45,805 nt of DNA from Fictibacillus arsenicus (GTDB lineage Bacteria > Bacillota > Bacilli > Bacillales > Fictibacillaceae). Both the position numbers and the translations under genes were made by a program. The number at the start of each line of letters is the position of its first letter. Within the stretch, counting starts at the first letter, position 1. The notes beneath the pieces were generated by a model. That model ran no database searches, was not told where the DNA came from, and saw only the letters and a list, made by a program, of their open reading frames with translations. Location: assembly GCF_001999465.1 (NCBI RefSeq), contig NZ_MQMF01000008.1:1-45805 (forward strand), read 5' to 3'. Below, piece by piece: positions 1 to 7,036 of this stretch.

Positions 1-567
1 GTGCCTTGCCAAAATCATAGAATAAAGTGCTACTCTCTTTGAATGACCTTGTGTATATACGTCTTTGGCTTCAACTGCCAGGGAAAAAGCTTTGACGCCT
101 TGCTGGATGGATTCTTTTTCCCTCACTGTTTTGTAGACAATAGTTTGAACCATAAAAAGCAGCAAACAAAAGATCAAATAGATCGAAATAAATGCAAAAT
201 AATCAGCCGCAGTATCTTTTGATAAGAGAAGATAAGAAAGAAATCCTCCTGCGCTTGACAGATAATAAAGACGTCTTTCATTTAAAAGTAGAGCAGTAAC
301 TGGCAAAAAGAAATAAGCAGACTGTACGATTGGATAATCCACATATGTGTAAGAAACAGAGACAACATATATACTGCATAAAACAAAGACAGCTTTTGTC
401 CAATCTTTATTTAAGTAATCTATAAGTAAAGCAGGCAAGAAGCCAATTAAAAACAGTAAAATAAACGTGTAAAAGAGCTCCATTGGCTGTATAAAATAAT
501 GGTGCAGTGCCTGAATTACAGCACTCCCTATTATAAATAACTGACCGAGTTTTATATTGCGAATCAT
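1..567 (-). CDS. HD-GYP domain protein, N-terminal part (cut by window edge)
   Basis: The minus strand is open from an ATG at 567 to the window edge, giving the first 189 residues. Upstream is GGAG with 7-nt spacing. The first ~150 residues are hydrophobic, with five or six predicted membrane helices (around 10-25, 33-50, 58-75, 80-93, 103-118, 125-145). After residue ~165 comes AVEAKDVYTQGHSKRVA, the typical opening of an HD-GYP phosphohydrolase domain; its first metal-binding His is in GHS. This suggests a membrane-anchored HD-GYP protein, possibly a cyclic-dinucleotide phosphodiesterase. The HD and GYP motifs themselves lie outside the window, so activity cannot be judged. It is the last gene read before the dac terminator. 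Confidence 0.75.
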   Translation of the reverse strand, partial: MIRNIKLGQLFIIGSAVIQALHHYFIQPMELFYTFILLFLIGFLPALLIDYLNKDWTKAVFVLCSIYVVSVSYTYVDYPIVQSAYFFLPVTALLLNERRLYYLSSAGGFLSYLLLSKDTAADYFAFISIYLIFCLLLFMVQTIVYKTVREKESIQQGVKAFSLAVEAKDVYTQGHSKRVALYSMILARH

Positions 568-664
568 TTAAAATCTCCGATTGTCGAATTTTGTAATTTA
601 ATGCAATTATATACCATTCATTCTTTTAATCCTAACAATTTTTTAGTTAGAGTAAAGACTGCAA

Positions 665-689
665 AAGAAAAAACCGCCCAACGGACGGC
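665..689 (-). terminator. Rho-independent terminator of the carboxypeptidase gene
   Basis: The minus strand reads GCCGTCC-GTT-GGGCGGT followed by TTTTTTC. The hairpin (with G-U pairs) starts directly after the TAA of the upstream gene. Confidence 0.75.
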
Positions 690-1898
690 TTATTTCACAT
701 AGCTTCTGGCTACATGTCTCATTTTTCTATGCTTTTGTCTTTGGCTTCGCATTCTTAGAATGACAAGGAAAGCTAATAATATAAGTAAGCCTCCATAAAG
801 AAAAACACTAGCCTTTACTGCGGTTTGCATAAATGTTGAATCTGCAGCTTCTTCACCCGGCTCCTCTTTAGCTGTCCCGGCTTTTTTTACTTCTTCCTTT
901 TCTTTAAATAGAGTGTGAGAAAGCAATACTTCACCATCTGCATTCTTTAATTGAAGTTCACCATCTGATGTTACGTCTTGAATCGGTTTTTCTCCTATAG
1001 GCATTGTTACTGAAATGTCTTCTTCTAAGGGATAAGTCTCTCCGTTATCTGTCTGAATTTCTGTTCCTGCCGTGAGGGTTTGTCTTTTAAAATTTGAGAA
1101 ACCGTAATCTCCAATCGTCATCGTGTCCCAATATGCTGCTCGGCTTGAGGGCGCCTTTAACGTGACAATAATCACATCAAGATTATCGCGTGATACAGAT
1201 GTCACAAGCGTATGTTTGGATTCACTGACGTAACCGTTTTTGACACCAGTGGTACCAGGATAATCCCACAAGAGCTGGTGATGATTCCGCAATGTCGTTT
1301 CCCATCCCTCACCAACCCAAGGAAGCTCTTTAGTTGAAACAATCTCACGAAACACTTCATTTTCCATCGCGTATTGTGTAATCTTCGCCATGTCTTCTGC
1401 TGTTGTGTAATGCTCTACATCAAAAAGACCATTAGGATTAACAAAATGCGTGTTGTCTGCTCCAACCTTCTTAGCAAATTCATTCATTTGATCTGCAAAT
1501 GAGGCTACATCACCCGCCATATATTCTGCAATCGCGATCGCAGCGTCATTACCCGAGTTAATCATAAGACCTTGTACCAGTTTTTTCAGTGGTACTTGCT
1601 CACCTTCTAAAAGGTAAACACGTGTTCCGTCAGCTTTTGCCGCCTCACTGCTCACAATAACCGACTCTTCCAACTTGCCTGATTCTATAGCCAGAATACC
1701 AGTAACAATCTTCGTGATGCTAGCTGGATACATTTGGTCCGTACTATTTTTTTGATATAAAATATCTCCAGTTTTTGCATCAATCATTACGGCGCTTTCG
1801 CTTTTAATATCCGGTATGTTTTCTCCTGCTGCCTGCACAAAATGTGATTGCGCCAGAATCACAAGTGAAAAAACAAGAAAAAGGCTAAGTTTTTTCAT
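690..1898 (-). CDS. D-alanyl-D-alanine carboxypeptidase (penicillin-binding, DacA/DacF-like)
   Basis: This is a 402-aa serine DD-peptidase that should trim the terminal D-Ala of peptidoglycan stem peptides outside the membrane. A signal peptide spans residues 1-23 (ends VQAAG). The catalytic motifs are SITK (Ser60, Lys63), SGN (Ser115, Asn117) and a third motif reading K220-N-G where most family members have KTG. The C-terminus has a true transmembrane helix (about 360-383) followed by a basic tail, unlike the amphipathic anchor of classical DacA. The start is supported by GGGAG upstream of ATG. It is monocistronic, with a terminator at each end of its neighbourhood. The family call is firm, the exact paralogue is not. 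Confidence 0.88.
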   Translation of the reverse strand: MKKLSLFLVFSLVILAQSHFVQAAGENIPDIKSESAVMIDAKTGDILYQKNSTDQMYPASITKIVTGILAIESGKLEESVIVSSEAAKADGTRVYLLEGEQVPLKKLVQGLMINSGNDAAIAIAEYMAGDVASFADQMNEFAKKVGADNTHFVNPNGLFDVEHYTTAEDMAKITQYAMENEVFREIVSTKELPWVGEGWETTLRNHHQLLWDYPGTTGVKNGYVSESKHTLVTSVSRDNLDVIIVTLKAPSSRAAYWDTMTIGDYGFSNFKRQTLTAGTEIQTDNGETYPLEEDISVTMPIGEKPIQDVTSDGELQLKNADGEVLLSHTLFKEKEEVKKAGTAKEEPGEEAADSTFMQTAVKASVFLYGGLLILLAFLVILRMRSQRQKHRKMRHVARSYVK

Positions 1899-2001
1899 AC
1901 TATTCCGCTCCCGTTAGTCATTTAATCTTCATAACTCTTCGCTAGTTGTTTCTCTTCTATTATGGTTGAAATCAAAATGAAATTTAGAAATTATCGCCAT
2001 A

Positions 2002-2051
2002 AAAAAACAGGCGATTTTATCAGTTGATACCTTTCGACAAAATCCGCCTGA
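2002..2051 (-). terminator. Terminator of the Nudix-corA operon
   Basis: Arms CAGGCG(G)ATTTT at 2009-2019 and 2040-2051 form a long hairpin. On the minus strand it is followed by seven Ts, so it ends transcription of the CorA-like gene. It lies between this operon and the carboxypeptidase gene. Confidence 0.8.
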
Positions 2052-2085
2052 TTCCTTTTATATATCGTACATTTCAGTCTGTTTT

Positions 2086-3021
2086 TTAGTCAAAATGCTT
2101 CCTGTTTTTCTTTCCGCGGAGCAAGTCGCCTGTCCAGCCTTTCATTCTAAGCCATAAATATATACCAGCAGTTGAGACAGCCATTAAAATCATGGCGTAT
2201 AAATAACCATATTTCCAATCGAGTTCCGGCATATTTTTAAAGTTCATTCCCCAAATGGCTCCAAGCGCCATGGCTGGCGTAACGATAACCGTAAATACCG
2301 TTAATGTTTTCATGATTTCATTTCCCCGATGAGAAGATAGAACCTCTTCCAGGTTAAGAAGAGTATCGATATCCTGACGGTAATGCGAGAGCAGTGTCAA
2401 TGTACGTTCGATACGTGTCGTAATCTTTTTATAAGCGTTTGTTTCGGTGATGTCATCTAAGAACGCTTCTTTAATCGCCATAGCTGTTTCATGAACAGGC
2501 AGCGTTAAATCGCTCCAGTTAATCAGTTCGATACGGCTGTCATAGATGCTGTTGAGCAAAGTCGTATGATTATTCTTCTGTACATCCCGCTGCAGTTTCT
2601 TAAGCTGACTCTCAAACTGATCGATTCCATCTAAAAAATGATTTACTAATTCCCCCATAAGAATTAAAAAGCCTTCAACGGGAGTTTTTTCTTCTATAAT
2701 AAGGTGATCACATGATTCCCTAAAGTCTCCGGTGATCTTTGATAGATCAAGACCGACTGTAATAAAGGATTTCGGCCGGATATAAAAATGGAAAACTTCA
2801 AACTCTTCCTGATCTTCAGGGTTTTGTTTGTACGTTAGAGAACCTCGAATAATCGGATCTCCGTCTTTGTCTCTTTCAATTCTTAAATAGTTCTGTTTAT
2901 TTTCTTTAATATGAGTAAGCCACTTCTTACAGCCTTTATTATCCGCTATTAGTTCGCTTAGTTCCTCTTTATGGCATTCATGCTGGTGCCAAGTCCAGCC
3001 ATATACACTTGTATGTTCCAT
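2086..3021 (-). CDS. CorA-like magnesium/divalent cation transporter
   Basis: This protein of about 311 aa belongs to the CorA/YfjQ group of pentameric channels for Mg2+ or similar ions. The long N-terminal cytoplasmic domain is helical. The C-terminus has two membrane helices (about 240-262 and 275-295 from the first possible Met), with the signature GMN at the end of the first (IWGMNF) and an acidic loop after it. I place the start at the ATG at 3021 (MEHTSVYG), because AAGGATGGGG is then correctly spaced; the ATG four codons upstream would sit on top of that Shine-Dalgarno. It is the last gene of a three-gene unit, 23 bases after the stop of the 100-aa gene. Confidence 0.88.
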   Translation of the reverse strand: MEHTSVYGWTWHQHECHKEELSELIADNKGCKKWLTHIKENKQNYLRIERDKDGDPIIRGSLTYKQNPEDQEEFEVFHFYIRPKSFITVGLDLSKITGDFRESCDHLIIEEKTPVEGFLILMGELVNHFLDGIDQFESQLKKLQRDVQKNNHTTLLNSIYDSRIELINWSDLTLPVHETAMAIKEAFLDDITETNAYKKITTRIERTLTLLSHYRQDIDTLLNLEEVLSSHRGNEIMKTLTVFTVIVTPAMALGAIWGMNFKNMPELDWKYGYLYAMILMAVSTAGIYLWLRMKGWTGDLLRGKKNRKHFD

Positions 3022-3044
3022 TAATAACCCCATCCTTTTTGACT

Positions 3045-3347
3045 TTAAATGACGGTATATTCTTTTGCACCGTTTTGTCTCAACCAGTTCAGCGACTTCT
3101 GCATAATTTGTGGATGGGACTCTGTTCCTTCCTTATTTAAATGAAGCCAAATTGTTCCCGTTTTTTCGGTCGCTTTTACCTTTAATAAAGCGACGCCAAT
3201 AACTTCTTCATCTTTTTTCATCATTAATACAGCTGTATCATCACGGTCCATGTATTGAGGCAATTTATTATGAAATTCCGGAGCTTCATCGCACCAATCT
3301 AACAAACGGTTCAGATCAGCTTCGTCCGCAAACTTAACATCCACCAT
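3045..3347 (-). CDS. Small protein, possibly a reduced GNAT-like domain
   Basis: This encodes 100 residues and is translated from an ATG preceded by GAGGAGG. I do not recognise a family. The order (acidic N-terminal helix, a hydrophobic strand VIGVALLKVKA, a strand TIWLHL, a final helix and strand) resembles the first half of a GNAT acetyltransferase, but no acetyl-CoA loop is visible. It lies between the Nudix and CorA-like genes with short gaps, suggesting co-transcription. Whether it is a shortened acetyltransferase or a distinct small fold is open. Confidence 0.6.
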   Translation of the reverse strand: MVDVKFADEADLNRLLDWCDEAPEFHNKLPQYMDRDDTAVLMMKKDEEVIGVALLKVKATEKTGTIWLHLNKEGTESHPQIMQKSLNWLRQNGAKEYTVI

Positions 3348-3389
3348 TATTCCTCCTCAATAGATTCCCCTGTATTTTCGTGAACAAAC

Positions 3390-3749
3390 CTAAATAATAT
3401 CTGCAAAAGGAGCAAGATAGTTCATCAGCAATTCCCGGTCTTCTGGAAATGACATATTTAAAAGTTTCAGTTCCTCAAAGGATACCCATCTTATATCGTA
3501 GATTAAACCGTCAGGATCCTGAATGAATGGAGAACCACCGACGATTTCCGCTGAGAAGTATTGGACTTTAAACTGTATGCCAAACGATATACCCTCTTTT
3601 ATATGAAGTTTTTCTTTTATTTTTACAACATACCCAGTCTCTTCCCATACTTCACGAATAGCGCAATCTTCAAGCGTTTCACCCATTTCTAAGCCGCCAG
3701 AAGGAGCACTCCATCGTTTCTCTTCTTCTGGGGTTCCCTGAAGAACCAT
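3390..3749 (-). CDS. Nudix hydrolase, probably N-terminally disrupted
   Basis: The Nudix box is clear around residues 18-40: GGLEMGETLEDCAIREVWEE then TGY, matching Gx5Ex7REUxEExGU. The enzyme would cleave a nucleoside diphosphate derivative, substrate unknown. The annotated ATG has AAGGG 9 nt upstream, but the first beta-strand is incomplete. Seventeen codons upstream, in frame, an ATG at 3800 has a better Shine-Dalgarno (GGGGGAG); it is followed by ATT and then TAG (3792-3794). After that the frame continues with Nudix-like sequence (EGASCICLHEGKLL). Either a nonsense mutation has shortened the gene or translation starts internally. It is the first gene of the corA operon. Confidence 0.7.
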   Translation of the reverse strand: MVLQGTPEEEKRWSAPSGGLEMGETLEDCAIREVWEETGYVVKIKEKLHIKEGISFGIQFKVQYFSAEIVGGSPFIQDPDGLIYDIRWVSFEELKLLNMSFPEDRELLMNYLAPFADII

Positions 3750-3840
3750 TAAAAGTTTCCCTTCATGTAAACAAATACAACTCGCACCTTCCTAAATCAT
3801 AAAATCTCCCCCTTTACAGGAAAATTTTCTTGAACGCACT

Positions 3841-3872
3841 AAAAAAGTCCTGCGCATTCACACAGGACTTTT
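3841..3872 (-). terminator. Terminator of the 300-aa unknown gene
   Basis: Perfect arms AAAAGTCCTG (3843-3852) and CAGGACTTTT (3863-3872) are followed on the minus strand by further Ts. It lies just after the stop of the gene ending at 3879. Confidence 0.8.
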
Positions 3873-3878
3873 CAACAA

Positions 3879-4781
3879 TTATATGACTTTAGCTATTTCT
3901 TTTACCTTTTGAGTGTTGACGATTTTTCGGTTGCCATGATCCCAAGTGTAGATCGTCTTGCTGTTTTGTTCGAGTAAAGAAAGGGAGTCATTCGTGCATT
4001 CCACAATTTTCGAATGTGGAATCTCGTGTTCTTTTTGTCCACCCGTTTCGAGGTCGATATAAACGATTCTTTCGCTTTTTCCCGTTGAAAGATCCAATTC
4101 GTATACAAGCAGATGATTATCAACCTGATAAAGAGCACGAGGTGAGATTGATAATTTATATTCCGTTACTACTTTATCTTTTTCATTCAGTACCATGACT
4201 TTCTTCGGGTCACCGTTTAATACGGGAGCACCTGATACGTAAACATGATTTTCATAACACAGGATATCTGTCGGTGCCATGTTGCTTCCTAGATTCACAC
4301 GCTTTTTCTTCCCGTTTCGAATTATATAAAGAACTGCTTGATCTTCTTCAACAATGTAGGAGGAAATATAGAGAACATCCTGATTCATTTCAACTTCCCA
4401 GAGATAGCCGTTCACTTTCCACTCTTTAATCAACTCAGGTTCAGTCTTAGAGAAAATAAGCACTGAGCCTTTTGAACCATCACCTTCACAAGCAACTGCT
4501 ACACAAGAATCGAATTCATAAAAGTTTGGCTGTCCCTTGATGATCTGTGACTTTAAGCTGCCGTTCTTATGATCAAAGATAAATAACTTGTAATCTTTCG
4601 AGTTGTTATCGACCTTTTTGGAGAACCAGTAATTTTTCTGGTTGTCCATGAATACTTCGGAGTAGGCAAATTCGCTCTCCTCATTTCTTACTACACTTCC
4701 GGCCTGTTCAGGATCACATGAGACATACAGCGAGCTCGTGTTCTCTGCAGTTCGTGATGATAATTTATACATTTTGGCCAT
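3879..4781 (-). CDS. Unrecognised protein, possibly beta-propeller-like
   Basis: This gene encodes about 300 residues with no signal peptide and no membrane segment. I do not recognise the family. The sequence is a series of short beta-strands with repeated patterns such as VLYISSYIV, DHLLVYEL and ILCYENHVYVSG, ending in NSKTIYTWDHGNRKIV, which suggests a WD/Kelch-like or YncE-like propeller. I chose the ATG at 4781 (MAKMYKLSS), because GAAGGGAGAGAG lies upstream of it; the in-frame ATG twelve codons earlier lacks one. It is divergent from the RRNPP-type receptor and shares its upstream region, so it could be a target of that regulator. That link is inference. Confidence 0.6.
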   Translation of the reverse strand: MAKMYKLSSRTAENTSSLYVSCDPEQAGSVVRNEESEFAYSEVFMDNQKNYWFSKKVDNNSKDYKLFIFDHKNGSLKSQIIKGQPNFYEFDSCVAVACEGDGSKGSVLIFSKTEPELIKEWKVNGYLWEVEMNQDVLYISSYIVEEDQAVLYIIRNGKKKRVNLGSNMAPTDILCYENHVYVSGAPVLNGDPKKVMVLNEKDKVVTEYKLSISPRALYQVDNHLLVYELDLSTGKSERIVYIDLETGGQKEHEIPHSKIVECTNDSLSLLEQNSKTIYTWDHGNRKIVNTQKVKEIAKVI

Positions 4782-4850
4782 AGTACTCTCTCCCTTCAAT
4801 TTTGGCGCCGGTTCCACGCATGACTTCGATTTATGTAAAACTCAATTATC

Positions 4851-4865
4851 GAAATTATCAATTTC
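4851..4865. promoter_or_regulatory. Inverted repeat between divergent genes, candidate operator
   Basis: GAAATT-ATC-AATTTC is a perfect 6-3-6 inverted repeat. It lies 69 bases from the start of the unknown gene and about 140 from the receptor gene. It could be the binding site of the HTH regulator, but in an AT-rich region such a repeat can arise by chance. Confidence 0.3.
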
Positions 4866-5005
4866 TAGCAAAAACTTTGTATTTTCTGTTATATTTATCT
4901 TATCAAACAAACAGCTGATTCTGTATTGGGAAAAATGGTAGGAAAGATACTTGTTAATTGGGGGGTCAACATGACAATTTTCCCAAGTTCTGAAAGGGGG
5001 ATTTT

Positions 5006-6262
5006 ATGGTCGGTCAACGAATAAGATATTATAGAAAAACAAAAGGCCTAACCCAGGAAGAGCTGGCACAGGGAATTTGCTCTGTTTCTTACTTGAGTAA
5101 GATCGAGAAAGGGGACGCCAAATCAAGCGAAGAAGTCATTAACATGCTCTGTGAACGTCTAGGTATTTCGCCGGAGGGTGTTGATGAGAACGAATTACTT
5201 GAGATGTTAAATGATTGGAATTTAATGATGACTAATCGGCGGTTTGATGAGGCTGAGGAAAGGTTTCCAATTATTCAAGACAAGATGAAAGAAATAAGTG
5301 ACCCAAGTCTCCGCCTAAGATTCGAATTGTTTCATTGCCGATTTCTTATGGTACTTGAACCACCTTTATTGGAAGAGACTAAATTGAAGTTAGAAAGTAT
5401 TGAAGAACTTTTTGAACATCTTTCTAATGATTTGAAATTCTATTACTTTATGTTTTGGGGGATGTATTATAACTATAACATAAAATATAATGAAGCCCTT
5501 GACCATCTTCATAAAGCAGAAAAACAGTTTAACCAGACTTCAAATATACAAGATTCGGAAGCTGCAGTTATCTATTATCTTTTAGCTCTAACATATAACT
5601 TTCTAATGAGAATCACATCTGTAACGACTTATTCCTATAAAGCTCTTACTATTTTTGATAGAGAATACAATTATAGTAGGAGTGCAGATTGCCAGATTTT
5701 ATTAGGTATTAGTTACCGCCGTGCTCAACATTATGAATTAGCAGAATCTCATTTAAAACAAGCATTAAAGTACTCGACTACGTTTAAAGATGATACGCTG
5801 AGTGGAATTATATACCATAACCTAGGGTATATCGCTTTTTGTCAAAAAAACCATTTAAAAGCAATAGATCGTTTAGAAAAAAGTTTAGAATTTAAAGAAA
5901 GTCAAAATCCACAAAACATAGCCAATACCATCTATTTACTGGCAACTGAAAATTATGAACTAGGAGAGTTTGAAAAAGCCAAAGAATTAATTCAAAAAGG
6001 TTTAAAATATATTGACGAAAAACACGAAATATACTATCACCTTAGAATAGTTCAATATAAAGTTAACAATGAGGTGACTAGTGATGAATTTATTCAATAC
6101 TTACGTAAAAATGCTATTCCGTTCTTTAAACAAAAAGGAATCTGGGAGTATGTAGCTACTTACTCAGAATTATTAGCAGACATTTATTTTGATCAAAGTC
6201 ACTATAAGAAAGCCAGTGAATATTATCGTGTTGCAAGTAACGCACGAAAAAACATTTATTAA
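5006..6262 (+). CDS. RRNPP-family peptide-responsive transcription regulator (NprR/PlcR-like)
   Basis: The 418-aa protein has an N-terminal HTH_3 domain (residues ~4-58, QRIRYYRKTKGLTQEELAQG then SVSYLSKIEKG) and about 350 residues of TPR-like helical repeats (for example YHNLGYIAFCQKNHLKAIDR and ETNYELGEFEKAKELIQKGL-type units). This is the layout and length of NprR-type quorum-sensing receptors, which bind a short reimported peptide in the TPR groove and change DNA binding. The Shine-Dalgarno GAAAGGGGG precedes the ATG. The next gene, 18 bases downstream, encodes a secreted precursor with six peptide copies, the usual receptor-pheromone order. Target genes are unknown; the divergent gene is one candidate. 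Confidence 0.88.
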   Translation: MVGQRIRYYRKTKGLTQEELAQGICSVSYLSKIEKGDAKSSEEVINMLCERLGISPEGVDENELLEMLNDWNLMMTNRRFDEAEERFPIIQDKMKEISDPSLRLRFELFHCRFLMVLEPPLLEETKLKLESIEELFEHLSNDLKFYYFMFWGMYYNYNIKYNEALDHLHKAEKQFNQTSNIQDSEAAVIYYLLALTYNFLMRITSVTTYSYKALTIFDREYNYSRSADCQILLGISYRRAQHYELAESHLKQALKYSTTFKDDTLSGIIYHNLGYIAFCQKNHLKAIDRLEKSLEFKESQNPQNIANTIYLLATENYELGEFEKAKELIQKGLKYIDEKHEIYYHLRIVQYKVNNEVTSDEFIQYLRKNAIPFFKQKGIWEYVATYSELLADIYFDQSHYKKASEYYRVASNARKNIY

Positions 6263-6280
6263 TAGGAGGATAGAATTATT

Positions 6281-6604
6281 ATGAAAAAGTTATTCTGTAT
6301 ATTATTGTTAATTAGTATAGGTGTATTTTCTGCATTTAGCATTTCTACTAATTCAGCTGTTGATAATAGTCCTGGGATAAAAAAGGTAGCTGTTGATAAC
6401 AGCCCGGGGATTAAAAGTTTAAATTCCACTGCTGTTGATAATAGTCCTGGAATTAAAAGTTTAGAACTTACTGCTGTTGATAATAGCCCCGGGATTAAAA
6501 GTTTAAAACTTACTGCTGTTGATAATAGCCCTGGAATTAAGAGTTTAAAACTCACTGCTGTTGATAACAGCCCTGGGATTAAGTCTTTAACAATCTATTC
6601 ATAA
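6281..6604 (+). CDS. Secreted multi-copy signalling peptide precursor (six AVDNSPGIK units)
   Basis: This 107-aa protein begins with a short signal peptide (MKKLFCILLLISIGVFSAFS) and then consists almost wholly of repeats. AVDNSPGIK occurs six times, at residues 26-34, 37-45, 51-59, 65-73, 79-87 and 93-101. The copies are separated by short linkers (KV, SLNST, SLELT, SLKLT, SLKLT), giving a 14-residue period. An AGGAGG lies 11 nt before the ATG. Its position directly after an RRNPP receptor gene makes it the likely cognate pheromone precursor: exported by Sec, cut by extracellular proteases and reimported by an oligopeptide permease. The mature ends are not visible; Lys and the linkers are plausible cleavage points. 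Confidence 0.85.
   Translation: MKKLFCILLLISIGVFSAFSISTNSAVDNSPGIKKVAVDNSPGIKSLNSTAVDNSPGIKSLELTAVDNSPGIKSLKLTAVDNSPGIKSLKLTAVDNSPGIKSLTIYS
6356..6583 (+). repeat. Six-copy coding repeat of the peptide precursor
   Basis: The 27-bp units start at 6356, 6389, 6431, 6473, 6515 and 6557; the last five have a 42-bp period. The nucleotide copies differ only at third codon positions (for example AAT/AAC, AGT/AGC, CCT/CCC/CCG, GGG/GGA, ATA/ATT, AAA/AAG), so all six encode the identical nonapeptide while the linkers vary. Confidence 0.95.
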
Positions 6605-6611
6605 AGATTTA

Positions 6612-6638
6612 AAACCCCAATCTATCAGATTGGGGTTT
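6612..6638. terminator. Bidirectional terminator between the precursor and the YkuD gene
   Basis: The 12-bp arms AAACCCCAATCT and AGATTGGGGTTT flank a 3-nt loop. It is placed between convergent genes. U-tracts on both sides are short, so it may serve both directions. Confidence 0.8.
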
Positions 6639-6640
6639 CC

Positions 6641-6976
6641 CTATGCACTTATAACCACCTTCGTCCCAATTGGCACTAACTTGGAAATCTCCATCACGTG
6701 GTTATTGTGCATTCGTATACAGCCTTTTGATACGTTTTTTCCTATCGATGCAGGGTTGTCTGTGCCATGTATTCCATAATGCGGTCGGGACAGTCCCATC
6801 CACATGACACCATAAGGTCCGCCGGGGTTCGGTGCTTTATTGATAATGGTATATGTCCCTGTGGGTGTTGGTGTAAGCATTTTCCCGACTCCAATCGGAT
6901 AGCGTTTGATTACTTTGCCATCCTTCGCTAAGGCGAGTCTTTTCCTGGTTGTTGATACGTAGATCACATAAGGCAT
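6641..6976 (-). CDS. L,D-transpeptidase catalytic domain protein (YkuD family)
   Basis: This is a minimal 111-aa YkuD domain. Its catalytic signature is HGT (His70) followed by [13 protein letters not shown], with Cys86 and Arg88; the usual SHGC reads SKGC here. Such enzymes form 3-3 crosslinks or attach proteins to peptidoglycan. No signal peptide or LysM domain is visible, unlike YkuD itself, so the route to the wall is unclear. B. subtilis has similar short family members. GCAGGAGG precedes the ATG. The gene is convergent with the pheromone precursor and separated from it by a terminator. Confidence 0.85.
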   Translation of the reverse strand: MPYVIYVSTTRKRLALAKDGKVIKRYPIGVGKMLTPTPTGTYTIINKAPNPGGPYGVMWMGLSRPHYGIHGTDNPASIGKNVSKGCIRMHNNHVMEISKLVPIGTKVVISA

Positions 6977-7036
6977 AGCGTGATACCTCCTGCTTTAGCT
7001 TATGCAGGAAATAACGGTTATGCCCCTCAACATCGA

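Noticed and set aside
6259-6555. 98-aa repetitive open frame on the minus strand opposite the pheromone precursor
   Set aside because: It is the antisense shadow of the 42-bp coding repeats; it lacks a ribosome binding site, and third-position variation follows the plus-strand reading.
6356-6583. Possibility that the tandem repeat is a CRISPR array or VNTR without coding role
   Set aside because: Unit length and spacer pattern do not fit CRISPR, and the exclusively synonymous variation shows it is coding.
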